DNA of 64,000 nucleotides from Clostridium porci (GTDB taxonomy: Bacteria > Bacillota > Clostridia > Lachnospirales > Lachnospiraceae), in the NCBI RefSeq assembly GCF_009696375.1, contig NZ_VUMD01000003.1:124001-188000 (forward strand), in the 5' to 3' direction. A program made the translations under genes and the position numbers. A model generated the notes under the pieces. The model saw only the letters and a program-made list of their open reading frames with translations. It ran no database searches and had not been told where the DNA came from. Position 1 is the first letter of the stretch. Every line of letters starts with the position of its first letter. This document shows, piece by piece, positions 18,501 to 24,720 of this stretch.

Positions 18501-19500
18501 CCCTTCTCCCATCCTCAGACACAGAAGGACGAAGTGCCCGGACTAAAGGGTTCAAGTGCTGGAGCTGGCCAAACTTTTTGCGAAAGGAGAGGATATGCCA
18601 GCTGCCTGCCCCATCCAGAGCTTCCTTCTCCACATACCGCTCCCCATCTTCCTCCAAAATACGTGTACGGATCTGAAACTCAGGCTTTCTTGCTCTGTTA
18701 TACTTGGTAAAAATCGTTCTCTCCTTCTGTCCCTTTACCGTGCCAATAAAGAGAAAACTGTTGGCAAACCGTCCAAAATCCCCTTCCTCCATCAACATTC
18801 CTGACACAGCCTCCTCATCAAAGCAGGCGTATCTGGGTTTGTCAAAGACCCAGGAGGTATTTACAGAATCTCCCCTTCCAGGAAGATAACGATCAGAGTA
18901 AATAGACAGAGGGATTCTGTAATCCGGCATAGGATAGTAAACCTGCGTATATTCAAAACCTGCCTCCCCAAAGGCTTTCTTAACCTGCTCCTGGGTAAAG
19001 GAGGCTTCCTCCTCATCCGGCTCCCCCCCTGCCAGAAAGCGCAGACCCAAGGTGTTTTCACAGGCAAACACCAGCCGGCCCTGGGGCTTTAGCCTCTGCC
19101 TGGCAAAGCTAAGAGCCTCTTTCAGCTTCTTATTCTTATCAAGCCCTAAAAGCACAGCCAGATCAAAGGTTTCTCCCTCTGCCGGATCGCCGTAGACGAC
19201 ATTTTCATGGTCTTTGTTACGCTCCCGGTTTACAGCCAGGTTTTCTTCCCTGTCATCCATCACTGTTACATGGGCGCATTTCTCCGCCAGAACACCCGTA
19301 AAAGAGCCGTACCTGGAGCCGATTTCCAGAACCGTCTCCTGCCCGGTGCATTCCAGCCATTCCAGAAGATCACCCCGCATAGGGGATAAGGCATAGAGAA
19401 CCTCCGGCCTGCTTTCACTGGCCAGAATCTGCCCGATGCCTTCCCTGTCCCTTCCGTATTTTTTAAACAGATCTAATAGCTCATAACTTATATCTTTCAT
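15574..19500 (-). CDS. Multidomain WbdD-like methyltransferase/kinase/coiled coil fused to GT2 and GT4 domains
   Basis: 1308 aa. Residues 40-210 form a SAM methyltransferase (VLEIGSRYGSFTGVLA, 57-72). Residues 255-490 resemble a small-molecule kinase: YVEKEAL (K292), catalytic-loop-like D407-GLFE-N412 and a metal-binding DYEW at 428-431. Residues 510-580 are a heptad coiled coil (LDQELVIARERISQLQ). Residues 672-900 are GT2 (VSIVIPCYNQ, LNNDTRV 757-762, CEDSDLAFEVRKAG). Residues 940-1305 are GT4-like (FVGGFAHLPN, VPLRYGAGVKGKV). Methyltransferase-kinase-coiled coil in this order is the architecture of E. coli O9a WbdD, which caps and measures ABC-exported chains. Geobacillus WsaE is another methyltransferase/two-GT fusion. 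It is directly downstream of wzt. Function is inferred from architecture; donor sugars are unknown. Confidence 0.85.
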   Translation of the reverse strand: MKDISYELLDLFKKYGRDREGIGQILASESRPEVLYALSPMRGDLLEWLECTGQETVLEIGSRYGSFTGVLAEKCAHVTVMDDREENLAVNRERNKDHENVVYGDPAEGETFDLAVLLGLDKNKKLKEALSFARQRLKPQGRLVFACENTLGLRFLAGGEPDEEEASFTQEQVKKAFGEAGFEYTQVYYPMPDYRIPLSIYSDRYLPGRGDSVNTSWVFDKPRYACFDEEAVSGMLMEEGDFGRFANSFLFIGTVKGQKERTIFTKYNRARKPEFQIRTRILEEDGERYVEKEALDGAGSWHILSFRKKFGQLQHLNPLVRALRPSVSEDGRRVRFPFLKGMTLAEKLGAELAAGKPPVETLKAAMAAVFAIADEMVCPFVVTPEFTEVFGEIPPIQDTAYRISNIDGLFENLMEVEEDGESHLYCLDYEWVFDVPVPSHYVQYRNLAYFYKQYGKWMDFDSLEGFLKEFGVSSHMAAVYASMEEAFQAYVHDGSNRGYLDHYQQKVTTLDKLKSLDQELVIARERISQLQTEVEEKNFQIRKEQEVQRLTNNHVANLELTIKNLRHETEELGKLAAYLNGHEALVYKARRKLGNQVNQIFPKGTRKRKLLNYAVQSARHPLRYGALYMTKEGRNQIEGDFKIGEDYLKHGRLVFPKVEGVGKEGVKGWDGPMVSIVIPCYNQVHYTYACLQSILEFTADVTYEVIIADDVSTDATAELERYTEGLVICRNQTNQGFLRNCNQAAKAARGKYIMFLNNDTRVTEGWLSSLVNLIEADSTIGMVGSKLVYPDGRLQEAGGIIWSDGSGWNYGRLDNPDKAEYNYVKDVDYISGAAILLPSRLWSQIGGFDERYAPAYCEDSDLAFEVRKAGYRVVYQPLSKVIHFEGVSNGTDVNGTGLKRYQVENSRKLKEKWAEELKGQSVNTGNPNPFRARERSQGKQIILVVDHYVPTFDKDAGSKTTYQYLKMFLKNGFVVKFLGDNFLHEEPYTTALTQMGIEVLYGEEYGAGIWDWLKKNGDEISVAYLNRPHIASKYVDYIKDYTSIKVIYYGHDLHFLRLGREYKMNGDINIKREADYWKSVELMMMQKAAISYYPSEVEVKAIRELDGSIPVKAITAYVYDQFLDNIQDDFARREGLLFVGGFAHLPNVDAVLWFARDVFPHIRQRLPEIVFYVVGSKATDEIKALEQPGNGIVVKGFVSEEELARLYQTRKVAVVPLRYGAGVKGKVVEAVYNGIPVVTTSTGAEGIPLAGTVMEIEDQPRDFADKVVRLYCDNQRCQSMCRRTQEYIKHNYSMDGAWRIIEEDFRQV

Positions 19501-19551
19501 GGAATTCCTCTCTCCATTTTGGGTTCTTTCAGGCTTCCTTCATCCGGCGTC

Positions 19552-20907
19552 CTACCTGCAGGATATTAATTCCGCCTTCACCTGTGACTCCATGTCGTAA
19601 ACCCCTACCGTGTTTTTATTAGAGATAACCGTCAGATTGGTCACGTCGTAGAGCCTGTGATACACCACATGCTCTCCCTGCTCAAAGCCGGTACAGCTTA
19701 TGCTGAGAAGATATTCTCCTCCCTGCAAAGTCATCCTCTGGGAAAACTCTACCAGATACTCGTCTCCGGCCTTCACAGGTTGAATGTCCGCCCCCTCAAA
19801 CATGGTGTTGGTGCCTGTAAGCTCCGTACCCTTTTTATCCTTAATAGTATAGGTAAAAATCGGGGCCTGTATATCCACATGAAAGCGAATCCGCTCTTTG
19901 ATGGTAAAGGCTTCGCCCTTTAGCAAAAGGTTCGTGATGCTCCCCTTCTCATCAAACAGTCCTAAATCAACAATCTCCGCCCTTCCATCCCCATACTCCG
20001 TCCGGTCAAAGTTGATAGTAAGCTTATCCTTCATAAGTGCTCCTCCGGCTTTTACAGGAGCCTTATCCACCTCTAATCTGCCTGAAGCCTCCGGTGCTTT
20101 TATCCTGCTTTGTTCTCCCTGCTCCTCTTTCAGCTCCTCCATCAAAGCATCCATCTGTCCGGCCAATATCTTCTTATATAAATCAACCATACGCCCCGGC
20201 TCTCCCTGGGCTACAAACTCTCCTCTGTTTAAGAGAACCACCTTATCACAATACTTGATGATGCTGCCCATATCATGGGTTACCATCAGAATGGTTGTTC
20301 CCTTCTTGCGGATTTCCTCCATGCGCCTGTAGCATTTTGCCTGAAAAAATACGTCCCCCACTGACAATGCCTCATCCACGATCAGAATCTCCGGCTCCAC
20401 ATTGATAGCTAACGCAAAAGCCAGCCGTACAAACATACCGCTGGAGTAGGTCTTTACCGGCTGGTATACAAAATCTCCGATTTCCGCAAAATCCAGAATA
20501 TCCTGAAGCTTGGCCTCCATTTCCTTTTTCGTGTAACCCATCATAGTGCCGTTCATATATATATTTTCAATTCCTGTATAATCCATATTAAAGCCTGCCC
20601 CAAGCTCCAGCAGGGCAGATACCTTGCCGTTTACCTGTACTTCTCCGGCAGTGGGGGTAAGCACGCCTGTGATAATTTTCAGAATAGTGGACTTGCCTGA
20701 TCCATTGGTACCGATAATCCCTACTGTCTCTCCTTTTTTCACCTGAAAGGAAAGCTGATTCAAGGCGTAAAAGTCCCTGTGGTAATTTTTATGGGAAATA
20801 CTCATGGATTCCTTCAGACGGTCAATGGGCTTCTCATATAACCGATACACCTTCGTCACATCTTTGACATCTATGGCATATTCACTGTCTCTTTTTTTTA
20901 CTGACAT
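19552..20907 (-). CDS. wzt: Polysaccharide ABC exporter ATPase with C-terminal glycan-binding domain
   Basis: 451 aa from the ATG at 20907, chosen because GGAGAG lies 5 nt upstream; a frame to 20931 would add eight residues. Residues 1-250 are the ATPase: Walker A GTNGSGKST, signature YSSGMFVRLAFALA, Walker B EILIVDEALSVGD. Residues 320-451 are a beta-rich Wzt_C-type domain (DYTGIENIYMNG precedes; IVDLGLFDEKGSITN begins it). In E. coli O8/O9a this domain binds the modified non-reducing end of the chain before export. The permease partner is at 27505-28320. It is the first gene of the operon running to 422. Confidence 0.95.
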   Translation of the reverse strand: MSVKKRDSEYAIDVKDVTKVYRLYEKPIDRLKESMSISHKNYHRDFYALNQLSFQVKKGETVGIIGTNGSGKSTILKIITGVLTPTAGEVQVNGKVSALLELGAGFNMDYTGIENIYMNGTMMGYTKKEMEAKLQDILDFAEIGDFVYQPVKTYSSGMFVRLAFALAINVEPEILIVDEALSVGDVFFQAKCYRRMEEIRKKGTTILMVTHDMGSIIKYCDKVVLLNRGEFVAQGEPGRMVDLYKKILAGQMDALMEELKEEQGEQSRIKAPEASGRLEVDKAPVKAGGALMKDKLTINFDRTEYGDGRAEIVDLGLFDEKGSITNLLLKGEAFTIKERIRFHVDIQAPIFTYTIKDKKGTELTGTNTMFEGADIQPVKAGDEYLVEFSQRMTLQGGEYLLSISCTGFEQGEHVVYHRLYDVTNLTVISNKNTVGVYDMESQVKAELISCR

Positions 20908-20959
20908 AACACTCTCCATTTCCAAAAACACTCAAGCATATTTCTCCACTTTAGGCATA

Positions 20960-20965
20960 AGTATA
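20960..20965 (-). promoter_or_regulatory. Extended -10 promoter of the wzt operon
   Basis: Minus strand reads TG-C-TATACT, an extended -10 element; the -35 position 17 nt upstream (TATAAA) is poor. It lies about 50 nt before the wzt start and is the best candidate for the promoter of the 20-kb operon ending at 422. Confidence 0.5.
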
Positions 20966-21088
20966 GCATAGAATGAAAGATTTTTATACCTTATAATCTA
21001 TTTTTCAAAAAAAGTTAAGGAAGTAGTCTATTTATTAGGAGGGCTTACCATTGTTCCGTTATATATTAAATCTTCGAAATAATCTTCG

Positions 21089-21102
21089 GTGACTTTTGTC
21101 AC
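21089..21102. promoter_or_regulatory. Small inverted repeat upstream of trxA
   Basis: GTGAC-TTTT-GTCAC, perfect 5-bp arms, 78 bp before the trxA start and in the shared upstream region of wzt and trxA. It may be an operator; no regulator can be named. Confidence 0.3.
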
Positions 21103-21179
21103 ATAACATAACGTCAAAATGTGGTATCCTAATAATCAGAAAGAAAGAACATAGAATACAGATTCAGGAGGTTTATATC

Positions 21180-21497
21180 ATGGCTATAACACATTTAAAG
21201 ACAAGTGAGTTCGATCAGGCAGTAAATGCAGGCGAGGATTTGGTCGTGGTTGATTTCTTTGCAACCTGGTGCGGCCCCTGTAAGATGCTCTCTCCTGTGG
21301 TAGAGCGCATGGCCGAAACCTACAAGGATGTACATTTTTATAAGGTAGACATTGATGAGGAGCCGGAGCTTGCTGAGCGGTTCCGTGTGATGAGCGTTCC
21401 CACCCTTATTTATCTGAAAAAGGGCCAGGTTTTAGATAAAAGCATCGGCGTAGTATCTCCCGCTGAGATGGAGAATACAATTAACAAATTAAAATAA
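21180..21497 (+). CDS. trxA: Thioredoxin
   Basis: 105 aa. The start at 21180 is fixed by CAGGAGG 8 nt upstream; the longer frame to 21096 has no such site. Active site FFATWCGPCKM at residues 25-35 and the cis-proline loop SVPTLIY. It is a cytosolic disulfide reductase of normal length. It is monocistronic: divergent from wzt and ended by the hairpin at 21615. It interrupts the polysaccharide region and has no evident link to it. A thioredoxin reductase gene was not seen. Confidence 0.95.
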   Translation: MAITHLKTSEFDQAVNAGEDLVVVDFFATWCGPCKMLSPVVERMAETYKDVHFYKVDIDEEPELAERFRVMSVPTLIYLKKGQVLDKSIGVVSPAEMENTINKLK

Positions 21498-21536
21498 AAG
21501 CCAGCTTACATGATACCAATATTATCCCTGCTGCTA

Positions 21537-21627
21537 CAGGCGGGACCGGCAGAAGGATACTGTCAAAGATACCATGAAACAGCTGGGGAAGATAGGAATC
21601 TTAGATAACGACGAGTGGAAGGCCTGA
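21537..21627 (+). pseudogene. Possible C-terminal coding remnant after trxA
   Basis: Between the trxA stop and its terminator the plus strand reads RRDRQKDTVKDTMKQL, then GKIGILDNDEWKA and stop. The amphipathic, natural-looking composition suggests the tail of a lost gene. There is no start codon with a ribosome site, only a Met within KDTMKQ, and a stop lies 10 codons upstream. It could be chance; no family was recognised. Confidence 0.25.
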
Positions 21628-21655
21628 TAAATAAGCCTTCCACTTATTTTATTTG
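21615..21655 (+). terminator. Intrinsic terminator after trxA
   Basis: GTGGAAGGC (21615-21623) pairs perfectly with GCCTTCCAC (21635-21643) and is followed by TTATTTTATTT. It lies 118 nt past the trxA stop. Confidence 0.85.
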
Positions 21656-21713
21656 CAGCAATTATGAAAGAAGATTCAGGGCAGGCCCGGTAAAATTAAC
21701 ACCCGCACACGTT

Positions 21714-22124
21714 TTAATCCCAAAACCCCGCTCTGCTAAAAATCAGAAATTCCTTTCCGCATTTTGGGCATACAATTTCATCCCCTTTCTCAGCCACCTG
21801 TTCTTCATAAATTTCCAAGACATTCCCACAGAATCTGCAGCGATCGCCAAACACGTGCTGTCGCCGGTTCATGTCCGTAATCGTAACGATTGTTTTTTCC
21901 ATCAATCCCTGGGAGGAGGGGCAATGGCTGCATCGAACCAGCCGATTCTCTGCCGAAAAGTCAAAGATCTCCTTCCTTTCCTCCATCTGTCGGATCTGCT
22001 CCTGTTGTTCAGCCTCCAGCCCACGGATACTTCGGGCAAGATCCCTGCCGCTCAAGCCGCTCCCAAGGCAAAAGCTTGTCTTATAATCACATGCCGGGCA
22101 AGCTGCCTCATACAGTATCCCCAT
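21714..22124 (-). CDS. Small protein with four CxxC pairs (two zinc ribbons), unknown function
   Basis: 136 aa. CPAC (9-12), CSHC (65-68), CRFC (96-99) and CPKC (119-122) are spaced like two zinc-ribbon or rubredoxin-like knuckles around a charged helical stretch (GLEAEQQEQIRQMEERKEIF, 36-55). Not recognised as a named family. It begins 40 bp after the flagellinolysin stop on the same strand and may be co-transcribed. Possible roles include a redox or zinc-dependent regulatory protein; none is shown. Confidence 0.7.
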   Translation of the reverse strand: MGILYEAACPACDYKTSFCLGSGLSGRDLARSIRGLEAEQQEQIRQMEERKEIFDFSAENRLVRCSHCPSSQGLMEKTIVTITDMNRRQHVFGDRCRFCGNVLEIYEEQVAEKGDEIVCPKCGKEFLIFSRAGFWD

Positions 22125-22164
22125 ATCTTCCCTCCTTGAAATGCTTCAAAAAAATACATTCTTC

Positions 22165-24210
22165 TTACACCACCATGGCCAGAACATCCTGACCGAACAG
22201 GTTCGCCTGGGCCAGCATAGCCTGTCCCGCCTGGCGGATTATCATCTGCCGGACCAGATATGACATTCCTTCTGCCATGTCCGTATCCCGTATATGGCTC
22301 TCCGAAAACTGGATATTTTCAATGGTATTATTCAGGCTGTTGATTGTATGCTCCAGCCGGTTTTGCATGCCCCCCAACTCAGCTCTCTGCATGGAAACCT
22401 TATGAATGGCATCCTTCAGAATATCAATAGCGTCCACAGCATCCTGTTGTGTTCCCACATTCATAGCAGCGATCCCTAAACCAGATGAGTCCATGGCCGC
22501 AATGTGTACAGTCAAGGTTTCTGTAGGGTCAGAACCGATTTGCAGTTGAAGACCTCCGCCGGGAGTTATCCCATTGCCAGGACTCTTTCCCCCGCCGGGC
22601 GCAGTCCCTCCGGCTCCAGCGCCTGTATTTCCTCCGGGGGTTGCAGAACCGGGGGCTGCATTGGGATGGTCAGGGCCAGCTACGCCAGCCTGATTCGCCT
22701 GTCCTCCAGATATGACCGTATAGCCATCTGGGTATTCATTCCAAACCTCCGTATAGTCCGTATTTAATTTAAACAAAGGCTGATTTAAATTAACATCCTC
22801 TAATAAATTATTCTCCCGATAATTTCCTGTTACCAGGGCCCCTCTACCCACCCCGGCTTCTCCTATAAATTTTCTTACAAAAGAGGCTCCATCCTGGGCG
22901 AACCTGCCTTCAAAATCATCAATACCAGAATAGGTATTGTTGGTATTATCTGCAATCGACTGATTCAGGCTCTTACCGCCTCTGACATCATTTAAAATCC
23001 GATCCAGCCCTGAGGCTACATCCGATGCTCCCACAGAATTACCGCCAGCAGCCAGATACCCCAGATACATGGCTGCCAGATAACCTGTGGCATACTGAGA
23101 CGCCGTAGTACCTGAACCCAGCTTATTTTTTCCATCCAATAGGGCTTGAATATCCTTCTCAGACGTACTTCCGCCAATTCGGAGCCAGGACCCTACATCG
23201 TCGGCGCCTCCGCCTGCAGCCTGAGCGGTTCCCTCAATAAACCAGCTGGGAAATGCCTCTGTAAATTTCATATTTTGATCTACGCCCGCCATGCCGCCGG
23301 TCAAGGCTTCATCCATGAGGGCATGCATCATTTCATGGACAATTGTACTTTCCAGATTCACCCTGCTGACTGGTGTTAAGTTATAATGATCCGCGTCATC
23401 CAGGGACAGAAATGATGTATTGACCCGAAGAGAATAGGCTAGATCGACAATTGCCGGCGTACCGCTGATATGGGCGCTTCTCATCATCACGGAAGCCACC
23501 GTAGAAGAAGAATCATTTTCGTATACCGATAACCCGATTCCAATGCTTGAATCCTTTAAATACCCAAATGTTTCGGGAAACGTCTCTAAAAGAACTGTTA
23601 CTGCCTGGGGAACAATCTGTTCTTTTAGCACCGTTTTAAGTGTATTCCACTCTGCTTTCTGGAGGTCTGGATCTGGCGGATGCTGAGGCTTCTGTGTTGT
23701 CACAACCTCATGGACAACTTCATCATAAAAAATAATATGGGGCGTACTTGCACCGGCTCCGGCCGCCGCTTTTGTTCCCTTTCTGGAAATCGATCCGTCC
23801 AGCAGACGGACACCGTTAAAGCTTGTGCTTCCAGCTATGCGGTTGATCTCATCTTTCAGGGCAGCCACCTCCTTTTGCAGGTTGGCGCGGTCAATGTCAT
23901 CATCATAGATACCGTTGGAGGCCTGCACAGCCAGGGTAGCCATGCGGTTAAGCATATCCTGAACCTCCTGCAGGGCGCCCTCAGCCGTTGTCAGAAGACA
24001 GATGCCGTCCTGTGCATTGTCTCTGGCACGGGCAAGCCCTCGAATCTGATAGCGCATCGTCTCGCTGATAGCCAAGCCGGCTGCATCGTCCGCCGCCCGG
24101 TTGATCCGATAGCCGGATGAAAGCTTCTCCAGAAGCTTAGACTCCTGACTGGAAACCAGGAACAGGCAGCGCCCAACCGTCATGGCAGGCAGATTATGCC
24201 GTATAACCAT
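22165..24210 (-). CDS. Flagellin with internal zinc metalloprotease domain (flagellinolysin)
   Basis: 681 aa. Residues 1-140 are flagellin D0/D1 (KLLEKLSSGYRINRAADDAA, DNAQDGI, STSFNGVRLLDG). Residues 590-681 are the C-terminal flagellin D1/D0 (NTIENIQFSESHIRDTDMAE ... QAMLAQANLFG). The variable region between them holds a protease: TIVHEMMHALMDE gives HExxH at 292-296, and SWFIEGTAQ supplies a downstream glutamate at 326, a gluzincin-like pattern. A Gly/Pro-rich linker follows (515-550). Flagellinolysins, described from Clostridium haemolyticum and others, build proteolytically active filaments. GGAAGGTGG precedes the ATG. No export or assembly genes adjoin it. No convincing sigma-D promoter was found. 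Confidence 0.93.
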   Translation of the reverse strand: MVIRHNLPAMTVGRCLFLVSSQESKLLEKLSSGYRINRAADDAAGLAISETMRYQIRGLARARDNAQDGICLLTTAEGALQEVQDMLNRMATLAVQASNGIYDDDIDRANLQKEVAALKDEINRIAGSTSFNGVRLLDGSISRKGTKAAAGAGASTPHIIFYDEVVHEVVTTQKPQHPPDPDLQKAEWNTLKTVLKEQIVPQAVTVLLETFPETFGYLKDSSIGIGLSVYENDSSSTVASVMMRSAHISGTPAIVDLAYSLRVNTSFLSLDDADHYNLTPVSRVNLESTIVHEMMHALMDEALTGGMAGVDQNMKFTEAFPSWFIEGTAQAAGGGADDVGSWLRIGGSTSEKDIQALLDGKNKLGSGTTASQYATGYLAAMYLGYLAAGGNSVGASDVASGLDRILNDVRGGKSLNQSIADNTNNTYSGIDDFEGRFAQDGASFVRKFIGEAGVGRGALVTGNYRENNLLEDVNLNQPLFKLNTDYTEVWNEYPDGYTVISGGQANQAGVAGPDHPNAAPGSATPGGNTGAGAGGTAPGGGKSPGNGITPGGGLQLQIGSDPTETLTVHIAAMDSSGLGIAAMNVGTQQDAVDAIDILKDAIHKVSMQRAELGGMQNRLEHTINSLNNTIENIQFSESHIRDTDMAEGMSYLVRQMIIRQAGQAMLAQANLFGQDVLAMVV

Positions 24211-24720
24211 AGAAATACTACCACCTTCCTACAAAATGATTGTTATTCATTCTACAGATGTTTCTCCGGGCAGCTCCTGCCCTATATTCATTGCTTTATT
24301 CTATCTTCCTTTATCCTTTTGCCAATATCTTCTTTGCCCCCTTGACCTCCCTGTCATACCTACCGCTTAGAATATACCTATATTTGGAGCGGCACCCCCC
24401 TGTCTCTGGATTTTGGAACGATTCGTATTGATCCCATTTATTCTGTGTTAATACACATCCCGGTAACAAGAACTGATGCAGGGATGCTATGATGGAGAAT
24501 ATTGTAACATGAAAACCTAAACCTGTGAACCACTTTCATTATTATTTGTTCCGCACCCGCTGATTGAACGCAGCCGGACTTCCCCACCGGGACAGCCTAT
24601 GAAACCGTGACGCTTCCCTTTACACCGGACAAAACCTGTAGTAAAATCATAAGGAAGCCCTTGTTTATATTGGGTACGGAATTATATTCCAAATCGTCCA
24701 TCTTGTTTAAGGGGGTGCTT
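24211..24720. other. Divergent control region, flagellinolysin / FtsA-like gene
   Basis: About 510 bp with no gene. It holds a perfect stem-loop GGGCAG-CTC-CTGCCC at 24268-24282 in the presumed flagellin 5' leader and the sigma-A-like promoter at 24619-24647 for the rightward gene. I looked for a sigma-D (TAAA-N15-GCCGATAA) match on the minus strand and found none. Confidence 0.5.
24619..24647 (+). promoter_or_regulatory. Sigma-A-type promoter of the FtsA-like gene
   Basis: TTTACA (24619-24624), 17-bp spacer, TAAAAT (24642-24647). It is 73 bp before the ATG at 24721. Confidence 0.7.

Noticed and set aside
24268-24282. CsrA-binding hairpin in the flagellin leader
   Set aside because: The stem-loop GGGCAG-GAG-CTGCCC lacks the ANGGA loop consensus and does not overlap the ribosome site.
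24211-24500. Sigma-D (sigma-28) promoter for the flagellin gene
   Set aside because: No TAAA-N15-GCCGATAA-like match on the minus strand; the closest AT-rich pairs differ at several conserved bases.
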